Of a DNA stretch of 64,000 nt, positions 25,191-33,430 are shown piece after piece. The notes beneath the pieces are model-generated. The model was not told the origin of the DNA. It saw only the letters and a list, made by a program, of their open reading frames with translations, and ran no database searches. The DNA lies in NCBI RefSeq assembly GCF_000239295.1, contig NZ_JH417835.1:13203-77202 (forward strand), read 5' to 3'. Numbering within the stretch: the first letter of the stretch is position 1; each line of letters opens with the position of its first letter. The position numbers and the translations under genes are program-made. Source of the DNA: Flavonifractor plautii ATCC 29863 (lineage in GTDB: Bacteria > Bacillota > Clostridia > Oscillospirales > Oscillospiraceae).

Positions 25191-28100
25191 TCAGCCCATC
25201 ACCTCGCCGCCGGGCGCATCATGGGCGTCGGACCAGACTCGCTCAAGAGCGGCCCAATCGCGCTCCGTCAGCCTGCCGGTCCACGCCTCCGTGTCTTCCC
25301 CTTCTGTCCAGATATAGTCATGGGAGTTGGTGGCTTCCTGCATGGCTGCGTAGTACCAGGCGGAGGTATTGTTGTCCGGCCAGGTGAGCATCTCTCCGCG
25401 GGGCAGCAGGTGTGCTTCATGAGGGGCCCGGCCCAGGGTGCGGTTGACGATGGTGCACGCCTCGGCCCGGGTGATGTTGTCCAGCGGGTGGAAGGTGCCG
25501 TCGGGCATGCCCTCAATTAGTCCGTACTCCACCGCTGCGGCCAGGAAGGTCACATACCACTCGGTTCCCTCCACATCGGAGAATCGGCCGTCGTATGTGA
25601 AGTCCCCTTCGGTAAACTCGAAAAAGCTCACTGCAATTTTGGTAAACTCAGACCGTGTGATGGGTTCGGTAGGGCGGAAGGTGCCGTCCGGATAGCCGTC
25701 CAGAATACCCATGCTGGTCAAGGTGGATATGGCGTTGTTGTACCAGTCGCCGGAGGCCACGTCGGAGTATGGATTGGTCTGACTCCAATAGGCCTCCCTG
25801 GCCTCGTCGGTGAGCAGACGGAAAAAGATAGTGGCCACCTCGCTGCGGGCGATATCGCCCTCCGGCCGCACAGTGCCGTCCGTATAGCCGATGATATAGG
25901 CCACGTGGTCCTCGGTATTCAGAGACTCAGGCTCGTCGTCGCGGTCCGGGCGGTGGGAGGGGCGGCCGGGGTCGGGACGGCTGGTCTGAATGGTGTAGGA
26001 CACGGTTGGCCTGCGGAAGTTCTCCGGCTGGCCGGGCCGGCTGTTGCTGTCCACCGGGTACAGGGTCGCGCTGTTGTTGGTGTAAAGGCCGCTGTAGTTC
26101 TCGCTGCCGTCCGCATCGTACTGGCCGTAAGTCCCCTCGGCGGTCTGGGGATTCGTCAGCTTCACGGTGTAGGTCAACTGAACAGGGGCAAAGTTGGAGA
26201 CCGGGACGTTGATCTCCCACACAAAGCACTCGTCGGACGCACCGTCCTGGCCTTTGGCGTAGTATTTGAGCACAAAGTCATAGGCTGATTCGTCCGCGTT
26301 TGCCGCGTCGTTGAAGCCGAAGCCATAGGCGCTGGTGATATAGGGATCATTGAACGAAGGGTCAATCAATTCGGTCTTGTCGAGAACCTCTCCGTCCACG
26401 GTCAGGGCCAGCCGGTCTATGTCGTTGACAAAATCAAAGTCGTACCCGTTGCTTTTGTTGTCGGTGCCGGAGCCAATTTCATCCACCACATAGCTGCCTT
26501 TATCAAGTAGGTAGTAGATGTCGTTCTGGATGTCGGCAAAATCAACGGTTTCGCCGCCGGCCAGGTAGTCCATGAAACTGATGCCAAAGCCATAACTGTC
26601 GACACCGCTCTCAGCTTTCAGCGCATAACAATGGTACTCTTTGCTCATTTCCTGATAGAGCGCATTACTATTGTAGAGAGACAGATCAACGTTGATTGGA
26701 TAGCCGTTCCTATTTACATAAGGGATGGAGCCTTCAGAATCCAAATCACTTGTTTTTGGACGATTCGGATCGTTCAAAGAATATTCGTATTTGGTGTATT
26801 CACTATCCAATACGCCTTTTACTGCATCAAAGTAGCTGGCCCAATTTTCCGGGACATAATCAGAGGAATACTTACATTCCCACGCGGACAATCCATCATT
26901 TGGCTGCTCGTTCCTTCCGCCCGTTCCGGTATCACCACCGTTTCTGGAAGAAATTGTGTATGCCTGATCGTAGTTTCCGCCTTTGCAATAATAATACGTT
27001 AAACCATCACTGACAAGGATTAAATATTTCCGAGAGCTATCAACACTTGTATCTGCATCCAGCATTGCCTTGCCAGCCAGCAGTCCGGCGTGCATATTGG
27101 TTCCACTCTTTAGTGTCTGCTGGATCGCGGCTTCAATGTCCGCATATTCGGTAGCCAGATCAAAGAATTCACCATTATTGGCGACATTGGCAACCGCATT
27201 AAAAATAACTACACCGACATTGATCTTCGCGCCAGTGTTCTCAAGCTGATCCTTTAGGGAACGAAGCATCTCCAGAGACTTGGCCTCAACCGTTGCACTC
27301 GTAGATTTGTCCAATACAAAGACCACATCTGTAACGAGCTGTTCCTCTGCCGCGGGCAGGGACAGGGTCACGTCGGACTCAAAATTGCTGTCCAGATTGG
27401 TTGCGGTCTTGGATTTGGAGGTGTCCCATCCGGTTTCTTCGCCGGGCTCCAGAGGGCTCAGGCCATGGGCTGCTTTCAGCGCCGTAAGTCCGGTTGCAGA
27501 GGCAAACCCGGTCAGCGGCTCAAAATCCGTGAACTCCACCGCGTGATAGGGCTCCTCATGCGCCTCCCAGCGGGCGCCCTCGCTGTCGTCGTACCAGCCG
27601 TCTATGGCGTCGATGCAGTCTCCCTCCCCTCCGTCAAGGGTCCAGCCGGAGCCCACTTTTCCGAAGGTGAGAGAGGGCCCGCTGACACCTTCGGAAACAT
27701 AGATATCATCGCCTGCAACAAGTGCATGATTGTTGCAGATTATGGCATCGGCGGGCAGAATTACAGCCGGGTCATAGTTATCGCCATAGCCGACATAAAT
27801 TCCGCCGCCGTAGCCATCCAGCAGGCTGTGCGAAACCTTGTTGCCGGTGATCTTGAGGACAGCCCCGTCCTCTACCGTCAGATTGCCTTGCCGCACATAC
27901 AGTCCGGTGTTGTTGTTATCCTCAATATAAAGCTCGCTGGTACTGTCCACTGTGAATGGATAGTTGTTGTAGAGCCGTACAGCGGCATAACCATAGCTGG
28001 AATTCCCGGCGTTTCCGGTCACAGTAACAATGGAACCGTTCTCGACGGTAAAGGCGTTGTTTACGGTAATCCCCATACCGTTGTTATTTTTTGTGTTAAC

Positions 28101-29012
28101 GGTGGAGTTATCGATACTCAGTTCACCGGCAGAAAGGCCATGGGAACCGTTGTTGTTGAAATCAACGTCAGAATTTTTAATTATAAAATGAGATCCGTTA
28201 GAGCCGTTTCCACGGCTGTTGATAACTTTGACCTTGGAATTTGTTATGTTGACATCAAAGGTACCAGTAAACCCGGAACGGTTTCCGTCGGAAACAAAGG
28301 TAGAGTCAACTATATTGGTAATACATTCATTTCCTTCGTTCCAAGACAAAGCGTTATGGGGATAATTTTGAATGGTTAGGTTAGAACCATTCAAAATATT
28401 TAACTCATTGCCGCCGCAAAAGTAAATAGCTTGGGTATTGTCTTTGGACACCCCGGTACCGTCCATGGTCATCTTGACATTATCCAGAGTAATTTTTGCG
28501 CCGTTACCAGCACAGATGGTCATCCAGTTCCACTCGCCAGTAGCCGGGGTAGAACCGATACCAGTCATCACAATATTGACATCTTTAAAGGTCAAGGGAG
28601 CACCTGCGGCACCATACCCCATCGCAATACCGTTCTTTATAAATGTAATAGTAGGCTTTTTATTGAGCCCATTTGCGGCCTGGATTACTAATTTCTTGCT
28701 CAAGAACATACCCTCACTGGTGGCATCGGCCAGAAGTTCGATGGTTGCACCGTCCTCCGCTACGTTCACCGCCTCGTCCAGTGTGGCATAGGACGTAGCC
28801 CCGATCTGTGCCACAGTACCCTCGGCGGAGGTGGAGACCTCCTCCTCCGGTTCCGGCGTGTCCGCGTCCTCCGGGGGCTGGGTGGTGGTCTCCGTTTCCT
28901 CCGCCGTCTGGTCCACGGGTAGCTCTGTCGCCAGCGCGGAAACCGGCAGCAGGGACAGGCACAGGGCCAGCACACAGAACAAACCCGTGAATCGCTTCAA
29001 AATTCTTCGCAT
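25191..29012 (-). CDS. Large secreted SLH-anchored VWA surface protein
   Basis: 1273 residues. A signal peptide (1-28) is followed by an acidic Thr/Pro linker. Residues about 60-470 are Asn-rich short repeats typical of a right-handed beta-helix (NNNGMGITVNN, NNNGSHGLSAG). A VWA domain follows with MIDAS DKSTS at Asp568 and a SGTNMHAG Thr loop. Three SLH modules (about 1020-1190; GYTDGTVRPEG, GYPDGTFRPTE, GMPDGTFHPLD) anchor it to the cell wall. Strong ribosome site AAAAAAGGAGG. It is likely an adhesin or matrix-binding protein. No strong fixed promoter is seen upstream; a recombinase-linked invertible cassette is there instead. Confidence 0.9.
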   Translation of the reverse strand: MRRILKRFTGLFCVLALCLSLLPVSALATELPVDQTAEETETTTQPPEDADTPEPEEEVSTSAEGTVAQIGATSYATLDEAVNVAEDGATIELLADATSEGMFLSKKLVIQAANGLNKKPTITFIKNGIAMGYGAAGAPLTFKDVNIVMTGIGSTPATGEWNWMTICAGNGAKITLDNVKMTMDGTGVSKDNTQAIYFCGGNELNILNGSNLTIQNYPHNALSWNEGNECITNIVDSTFVSDGNRSGFTGTFDVNITNSKVKVINSRGNGSNGSHFIIKNSDVDFNNNGSHGLSAGELSIDNSTVNTKNNNGMGITVNNAFTVENGSIVTVTGNAGNSSYGYAAVRLYNNYPFTVDSTSELYIEDNNNTGLYVRQGNLTVEDGAVLKITGNKVSHSLLDGYGGGIYVGYGDNYDPAVILPADAIICNNHALVAGDDIYVSEGVSGPSLTFGKVGSGWTLDGGEGDCIDAIDGWYDDSEGARWEAHEEPYHAVEFTDFEPLTGFASATGLTALKAAHGLSPLEPGEETGWDTSKSKTATNLDSNFESDVTLSLPAAEEQLVTDVVFVLDKSTSATVEAKSLEMLRSLKDQLENTGAKINVGVVIFNAVANVANNGEFFDLATEYADIEAAIQQTLKSGTNMHAGLLAGKAMLDADTSVDSSRKYLILVSDGLTYYYCKGGNYDQAYTISSRNGGDTGTGGRNEQPNDGLSAWECKYSSDYVPENWASYFDAVKGVLDSEYTKYEYSLNDPNRPKTSDLDSEGSIPYVNRNGYPINVDLSLYNSNALYQEMSKEYHCYALKAESGVDSYGFGISFMDYLAGGETVDFADIQNDIYYLLDKGSYVVDEIGSGTDNKSNGYDFDFVNDIDRLALTVDGEVLDKTELIDPSFNDPYITSAYGFGFNDAANADESAYDFVLKYYAKGQDGASDECFVWEINVPVSNFAPVQLTYTVKLTNPQTAEGTYGQYDADGSENYSGLYTNNSATLYPVDSNSRPGQPENFRRPTVSYTIQTSRPDPGRPSHRPDRDDEPESLNTEDHVAYIIGYTDGTVRPEGDIARSEVATIFFRLLTDEAREAYWSQTNPYSDVASGDWYNNAISTLTSMGILDGYPDGTFRPTEPITRSEFTKIAVSFFEFTEGDFTYDGRFSDVEGTEWYVTFLAAAVEYGLIEGMPDGTFHPLDNITRAEACTIVNRTLGRAPHEAHLLPRGEMLTWPDNNTSAWYYAAMQEATNSHDYIWTEGEDTEAWTGRLTERDWAALERVWSDAHDAPGGEVMG

Positions 29013-29087
29013 ACTTATCCTCCTTTTTTCAAATATGCTGGGACTCTATTGTTCAAAAAGACCTGCTGCAATCACCTCGCTTTGTAT

Positions 29088-29110
29088 GGCAAAATAAATC
29101 TTTTGTCCTA
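29088..29110 (-). repeat. Left inverted repeat of the invertible cassette
   Basis: A 23-bp sequence whose reverse complement is identical, base for base, to 29340-29362. Outer end GGCAAAATAAA, inner end TTTTGTCCTA. The match stops abruptly on both sides, as expected for recombinase sites. Confidence 0.85.
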
Positions 29111-29153
29111 GGTTCACCTGTGTGTTCCGGCAGGATGCGGCATAAAGGGCGAT

Positions 29154-29182
29154 AAAAAAAGCCCCGTGCCGAGGCACGGGGC
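29154..29182 (-). terminator. Terminator inside the invertible cassette
   Basis: GCCCCGTGC/GCACGGGGC stem with CGAG loop. Seven A at 29154-29160 give a T7 run on the minus strand. It stops leftward transcripts in the present orientation and would face the other way after inversion. Confidence 0.9.
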
Positions 29183-29266
29183 TAAAAATGGGCGCAGAAG
29201 ATGGGCCGGTGAAGCATAATTGCTTGCCCCGGTCTGCTTTTCCATGTCCAAAACAGGCTGCACTTC

Positions 29267-29295
29267 TTGAAAGAGAGCAAAAGATGTGGTAAAAT
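29267..29295 (+). promoter_or_regulatory. Strong promoter inside the invertible cassette
   Basis: -35 TTGAAA (29267-29272), a 17-bp spacer, -10 TAAAAT (29290-29295), pointing right. No plus-strand gene starts within about 1 kb downstream, so in this orientation it only drives antisense RNA to the recombinase. Confidence 0.8.
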
Positions 29296-29339
29296 GAATA
29301 CCGTTCTATGTACTGAACATTTGCTTTTCAAGCCGTATA

Positions 29340-29362
29340 TAGGACAAAAGATTTATTTTGCC
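29340..29362 (+). repeat. Right inverted repeat of the invertible cassette
   Basis: 23 bp, starting TAGGACAAAAG and ending ATTTATTTTGCC; exact inverted copy of 29088-29110. It abuts the recombinase stop codon. Confidence 0.85.
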
Positions 29363-29363
29363 G

Positions 29364-30209
29364 CTATGATATCAGCCCCAGACGGGCAAGCTGGCGGGCG
29401 TGCTCCGCGCCGGTGGAGAGCAGGTAGATCCGGGTGGTCTCGATGGAGGAGTGGCCCAGTACATCGGCCAGCTTGACCACATCCCGGCTGGCCTGGTAGA
29501 AGGCTCTGGCAAACAGGTGGCGCAGGTTATGGGGAAACACCTTGCTGTCTGCCACTCCGGCCTTCCGGCACACCGCTTTCATCTCCGCCCACACCTGCTT
29601 TCTGGATATGCCTCTGCCGCTTCTAGTGAGAAAGATCTCGCCGGAGGCGATTTTTTGTGCCCGCCCGTATTGCAGCAGCTTGCGGCACAGCTTACCGGGG
29701 ATCAGGATCGTGCGGATTTTCCCCTTCAGCGACACCTCCGCCCGGCCGCGGCGGGCGGCCTCCATGGTCAGGTATTTCACCTCACTCACCCGGATTCCGG
29801 TGGAGCAGATGGCCTCCATGAGCAGGCCCAGACGCTCCCGGCCCAGTCCCCGGGCGGCGGAGAGCAGGCGGCCGTACTCGGCCCGGCTCAGCTCCCGGTC
29901 GGGGGGGCGAAAAAGCCGCCGCTGGAGCCGCAGTGGTTTGACCGTGCAGTCCATCCAGCCCAGGAAACGAAAAAAACGGTTCAGCCCGGCCAGCTTGCTG
30001 TTAACTGTGGCAGGGGAGAGGCCCCGGCGCAGCAGCTCGGCCTTCCAGCCGCCCGCCGAACCGGCGGCCACGGTCTCCGGCGCCAGCCAGGCGGCAAACT
30101 GACGCACCGACCGCGTGTACTGTTTGATGGTCTCTGTGCAGCGCTCCTCTGCCCGGAGCGCCTGGGCGAATGCAGCCAGCGTTTCCACGGTAATGCTTCG
30201 CAGTTCCAT
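29364..30209 (-). CDS. Tyrosine site-specific recombinase, likely DNA invertase
   Basis: 281 residues (XerC/D and phage-integrase class, about 300). An N-terminal SAM-like core-binding domain (about 5-95) precedes the catalytic domain, with the full set R140 (STGIRVSEV), Lys162/164, H227-x-x-R230 (HNLRHLF), H253 (LGHSS) and Tyr262. No att-like tRNA end or phage genes are nearby, but a 23-bp inverted-repeat pair flanks a promoter cassette right beside its 3' end. It is therefore best read as the dedicated inverter of that cassette. A GGGGGG stretch precedes ATG 30209. Confidence 0.88.
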   Translation of the reverse strand: MELRSITVETLAAFAQALRAEERCTETIKQYTRSVRQFAAWLAPETVAAGSAGGWKAELLRRGLSPATVNSKLAGLNRFFRFLGWMDCTVKPLRLQRRLFRPPDRELSRAEYGRLLSAARGLGRERLGLLMEAICSTGIRVSEVKYLTMEAARRGRAEVSLKGKIRTILIPGKLCRKLLQYGRAQKIASGEIFLTRSGRGISRKQVWAEMKAVCRKAGVADSKVFPHNLRHLFARAFYQASRDVVKLADVLGHSSIETTRIYLLSTGAEHARQLARLGLIS

Positions 30210-30319
30210 ATGGTTCTGCCCCCCATTGAATCAAATATTTTTTATTTTACCCAACTACGCGGGATGATATGAAGCGGCGGAGGCGGGTTCGGGAGAAGGG
30301 GGGGCCGCTGCCGCGGGAA

Positions 30320-30348
30320 TTGTGTGCCGGAACATTTTATGGTATAGT
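30320..30348 (+). promoter_or_regulatory. Promoter of the sigma-54 activator gene
   Basis: -35 TTGTGT (30320-30325), 17-bp spacer, -10 TATAGT (30343-30348). It starts about 55 bp upstream of the coding region. Confidence 0.6.
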
Positions 30349-30407
30349 TGTAAAATAGAAAAAACAGGTGTGCCGGCGGAGCGCTCCCGAGGAGAGCAGG
30401 CTGGCGC

Positions 30408-31796
30408 GTGATTTCCGGCGAGGTGATGCCTGTGATAGGGAAATGGCTCAACTACATGTCCAGACTGCACGATGGTGTGGATGCGATTCTGATCGCAGAC
30501 CGGCATGGGACCATCGAATACTCCGCCATGTTCTCCGAGCAGGAAAACGGGCTGGCCGACGAGGGCTTTATCGGGAAGAATATCCTCGAAGCCTATCCGC
30601 AACTGACCGAGGAGACCTCCAGCCACTTCCGGGTCATGCGGACGGGGGCGCCGGTGCTCAATGAAAAGCAGGAATTGACGGACTTTTATGGCCGGCGGAC
30701 CATCTTGGTCAGCTCCACCTTTCCGCTGGAGTACAGCGGCGAGCTGATTGGGACGATGGAGACCTCGGTTTTCTACCACAAGGACGCTCAGTTGGATGGG
30801 AAAAACCACTGGCTGGCCAATCCGCACAAGGGGCTGTTCCGGCTGGACGACATCATTACCCAAAACCCGGAGATGCTGACGCTCAAGGATACCGTTCAGC
30901 GGGTGGCGGCCAACACCTCTCCCGTGCTCATTTGGGGAGAGACCGGCACGGGGAAGGAACTCTTTGCCCAGTCACTCCATAGCCACAGCTCCAGGGCCAG
31001 GGGGCCGTTTGTGGCGCAAAACTGCGCGGCCATCCCAACCACCTTGCTGGAGAGCACCCTGTTCGGCACTACGCGTGGGAGCTATACCGGGGCGGAAAAC
31101 CGGAAGGGACTGCTGAAACAGGCTGATGGAGGCACTCTGTTCTTGGACGAAGTGAACTCCATGGATCTGTCCCTCCAGGCCAAGATTCTCAAGGCGATTG
31201 AGGAGAAGCGGTTCCGCCCTGTGGGCGGGGAACAGGATGTGCACAGCGATGTGCGTATTGTCTCCGCCATGAATGTGGATCCTATCACCGCAGTACGGGA
31301 GGGGCTGCTGCGGCGTGACCTGTTCTACCGGCTGGGTGTGGTGCAGTTGGCGCTGCCACCCCTGCGGAAGCGGCCGGAGGACATTCCGCTGCTCACCGAT
31401 TTCTATGTGGAGCAGTACAACCGGAACATGGGGCGGGCGATCTCCGGCGTGAGCGAGCTGGTGCGCAATGCCCTGCTGGCCTATGACTGGCCGGGCAATG
31501 TACGGGAGCTGCGCAATGCGGTGGAGTCGGCGTTCAACCTCTGTACCGGGGCCACGGTACAGCTCAATGATATTCCCCGCTATATCTTTTACCACGAGGA
31601 GGAGGCGGGGGAGAGGCAGGAGCCGTGGCCTATGCCGGAACATATGGGGCTTCAGGAGGCGGTCCGCCGCTACGAGAAGGGGTTGATTGTCCGTGCGCTG
31701 GAGCAGAGCCGGACGGTTACGGAGGCCGCGGAGAAGCTGAGGCTGACCCGGCAGGCACTTCAATACAAGATGATGAAGTACCATCTCAACGGATAG
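30408..31796 (+). CDS. Sigma-54-dependent activator with PAS sensor (RocR-like)
   Basis: 462 residues from GTG 30408. In-frame ATG 30426 and GTG 30432 (behind GAGGTGAT) are also possible starts. A PAS domain (about 15-130) is followed by an AAA+ domain (about 145-385) with Walker A GETGTGKE and Walker B GGTLFLDEVNSM. The sigma-54 contact loop reads GSYTGA instead of GAFTGA. A Fis-type HTH (about 425-460, VTEAAEKLRLTRQALQYKM) ends the protein. It resembles RocR-type regulators of arginine or ornithine use. A sigma-54 promoter lies 143 bp after its stop, in front of a transporter/hydrolase/ureohydrolase operon, its likely target. Confidence 0.88.
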   Translation: MISGEVMPVIGKWLNYMSRLHDGVDAILIADRHGTIEYSAMFSEQENGLADEGFIGKNILEAYPQLTEETSSHFRVMRTGAPVLNEKQELTDFYGRRTILVSSTFPLEYSGELIGTMETSVFYHKDAQLDGKNHWLANPHKGLFRLDDIITQNPEMLTLKDTVQRVAANTSPVLIWGETGTGKELFAQSLHSHSSRARGPFVAQNCAAIPTTLLESTLFGTTRGSYTGAENRKGLLKQADGGTLFLDEVNSMDLSLQAKILKAIEEKRFRPVGGEQDVHSDVRIVSAMNVDPITAVREGLLRRDLFYRLGVVQLALPPLRKRPEDIPLLTDFYVEQYNRNMGRAISGVSELVRNALLAYDWPGNVRELRNAVESAFNLCTGATVQLNDIPRYIFYHEEEAGERQEPWPMPEHMGLQEAVRRYEKGLIVRALEQSRTVTEAAEKLRLTRQALQYKMMKYHLNG

Positions 31797-31804
31797 GACT
31801 GTAG

Positions 31805-31852
31805 AAAGCAAGAATTTTTGCATTTTGCGCAAAAATTCTTGCTTTCTTTTTG
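31805..31852 (+). terminator. Rho-independent terminator
   Basis: Perfect 17-bp stem (31805-31821 with 31829-31845) and 7-nt loop, then CTTTTTG. It closes the activator gene. Confidence 0.9.
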
Positions 31853-31881
31853 CCGGGCCTGTCCCGCGAGGCGGCCGCGTT

Positions 31882-31904
31882 CTGCGCAACCCCTGGCAGC
31901 GCAG
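31882..31904. promoter_or_regulatory. Candidate activator binding site
   Basis: CTGCGC, 11 bp, GCGCAG: an interrupted dyad about 35 bp upstream of the sigma-54 promoter. It is short, and is proposed only because enhancer-binding proteins need an upstream site. Confidence 0.3.
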
Positions 31905-31938
31905 GCAGTTCTAACTATGTTTGCCTCTTTTGACAAGC

Positions 31939-31954
31939 TGGCATCCGGCTTGCT
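31939..31954 (+). promoter_or_regulatory. Sigma-54 (-24/-12) promoter
   Basis: TGGCATCCGGCTTGCT keeps the essential GG and GC at the exact 12-bp register of the consensus TGGCAC-N5-TTGCW. The start point would be near 31966, 48 bp before the transporter ATG. Confidence 0.85.
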
Positions 31955-32013
31955 TATTCTAGGGGCAGTGGTTATGCGTGGACCACATATCTGAAGTTAG
32001 GAGAGGGTTAAAG

Positions 32014-33411
32014 ATGGCACCAAAGAAAAAAGGTATCCGTATCCCCCACATGTTCACGCTGCTCCTGCTCATCATCGCGGTATGTACCATTCTGACCTAT
32101 GTGATTCCTGCGGGCCAGTACGAAACCTACGTGGATGAGAACGGCGTGGAGATGCTGGTGGACGGCAGCTACCACCGCATCGAGCAGACCCCGGTGACCC
32201 CGATGAAGGCTTTGATGGCCGTACAGGAGGGCCTGATCGAAACCGCTTATATTTCCGCCTTTATCTTCATCATTGGCGGCGCCTTCGGAGTTGTGGCGGA
32301 GACCAAGGCCATTGAGGCGGGCATCGGACGCATCATCAAGAAAACCTCCAAACGGCAGGAGCTGCTGATCCCCATCATGATCTTTGTGGTGGGCTTCGGC
32401 GCCGGCTCCTTTGGCATGTTTGAGGAGTGCCTGGTCTTCATCCCCTTCCTGGTACCCATCTGCATCGCTATGGGCTACGACTCCATCACCGGCCTGGCGG
32501 TGGCCATCGTGGGCAGCTCCAGCGGCTACGCAGGCTCCTTTGTCCAGGCCGCCAACGTGGGGGTTTCCCAGAGCATCGCGGGTCTGCCCATGTACTCGGC
32601 CATGTGGTACCGCCTCATCATCCTGGTGGTCATGCTGACCATCGCGGCGGTGTATATCTATTTGTATGCCCAGCGCATCAAGCGGGACCCGACCCGCAGC
32701 CTGATGTACGAGTTCGACCGCCAGCGGGAGGAGAAGGTGGATCTGAACGATCTTCCGGAGCTGACGGGCACCCGGAAGCTGGTCCTGCTGGTCATGGGCG
32801 CCACCTTCGCCCTGCTGATCGTGGGCGTGCTCAAGTGGGGCTGGTATATCAACGAGCTTTCTGCCCTGTTCCTGGGCATGGGCATCGTCGTGGGCTTTGT
32901 GGCCCGGGTGGGCTTCGACGGCTTTGGCCGCCTGTTCAGCCGCGGCGTGGCCGACTTCGCGGCCGGCGCGCTGGCGGTGGGCTTTGCCCGCGGCATCCTC
33001 ATCGTGCTGGAGGGCGGCAACATTCTCCACACCATCCTGTACGGCGCCTCCGGCCTGCTGACCTCGCTGCCCTCCTCTCTGACGGTGCTGGGTATGTACG
33101 TATTCCAAAACTTCCTTAACCTCCTGATTCCCTCGGCCAGTGGGCAGGCGGCCACCTCTCTGCCCATCCTGCTCCCCATGGGCGACATGGCCGACATTAC
33201 CCGACAGACCACCTGCATCATCTTCCAGATCGGCAATGGCCTGTCCAACATCCTGGTGCCCACCTCGGGCACCTTCATGGTGGCCCTGACCATGGCAAAG
33301 GTTCCCTACGGCAAGTGGGCCAAGTGGTTTATTCCCCTGCTGGGCCTCCAGTTCGCGGCGGGCGCGGTGCTGGTGCTGATCGCCAACGCCATCCGCCTCG
33401 GGCCAATGTGA
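32014..33411 (+). CDS. YfcC/DcuC-family membrane transporter
   Basis: 465 residues and about 11-12 membrane spans. The start RIPHMFTLLLLIIAVCTILTYVIPAGQY and the motifs GAGSFGMFEE and PSASGQAATSLPILLPM are typical of the YfcC (PF03606) family, which includes amino-acid antiporters and C4-dicarboxylate carriers. ATG 32014 follows AGGAGAGGG; a GTG at 31978 is in frame but lies where the sigma-54 transcript has barely begun. As first gene of a sigma-54 operon with an M20 hydrolase and a ureohydrolase, it probably imports an arginine- or agmatine-related compound. The exact substrate is not known. Confidence 0.85.
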   Translation: MAPKKKGIRIPHMFTLLLLIIAVCTILTYVIPAGQYETYVDENGVEMLVDGSYHRIEQTPVTPMKALMAVQEGLIETAYISAFIFIIGGAFGVVAETKAIEAGIGRIIKKTSKRQELLIPIMIFVVGFGAGSFGMFEECLVFIPFLVPICIAMGYDSITGLAVAIVGSSSGYAGSFVQAANVGVSQSIAGLPMYSAMWYRLIILVVMLTIAAVYIYLYAQRIKRDPTRSLMYEFDRQREEKVDLNDLPELTGTRKLVLLVMGATFALLIVGVLKWGWYINELSALFLGMGIVVGFVARVGFDGFGRLFSRGVADFAAGALAVGFARGILIVLEGGNILHTILYGASGLLTSLPSSLTVLGMYVFQNFLNLLIPSASGQAATSLPILLPMGDMADITRQTTCIIFQIGNGLSNILVPTSGTFMVALTMAKVPYGKWAKWFIPLLGLQFAAGAVLVLIANAIRLGPM

Positions 33412-33430
33412 GCAGAAAGAAGGTATTTCG

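Larger units (their letters stand above)
29088..29362. other. Putative invertible promoter cassette (OFF orientation)
   Basis: Two perfect 23-bp inverted repeats enclose 229 bp that carry a strong promoter pointing right and a terminator acting leftward. The surface-protein gene lies to the left on the minus strand (start 29012) and the tyrosine recombinase to the right (stop 29364, two bases from the repeat). As written, the promoter fires away from the surface gene and the terminator blocks leftward read-through from the recombinase. Inversion would place the -10 at about 29155-29160 facing left, giving a leader of about 135 nt. This is the layout of phase-variable promoters. The mechanism is inferred. 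Confidence 0.8.

Noticed and set aside
29364-30209. Integrase as part of a prophage or integrative element
   Set aside because: No phage, relaxase or tRNA attachment site is near; the inverted repeats around a promoter fit a dedicated invertase better.
30408-31796. Activator of the pdu operon
   Set aside because: It needs sigma-54, and the only -24/-12 site seen is before the transporter operon; the pdu promoter has a sigma-A type -10.
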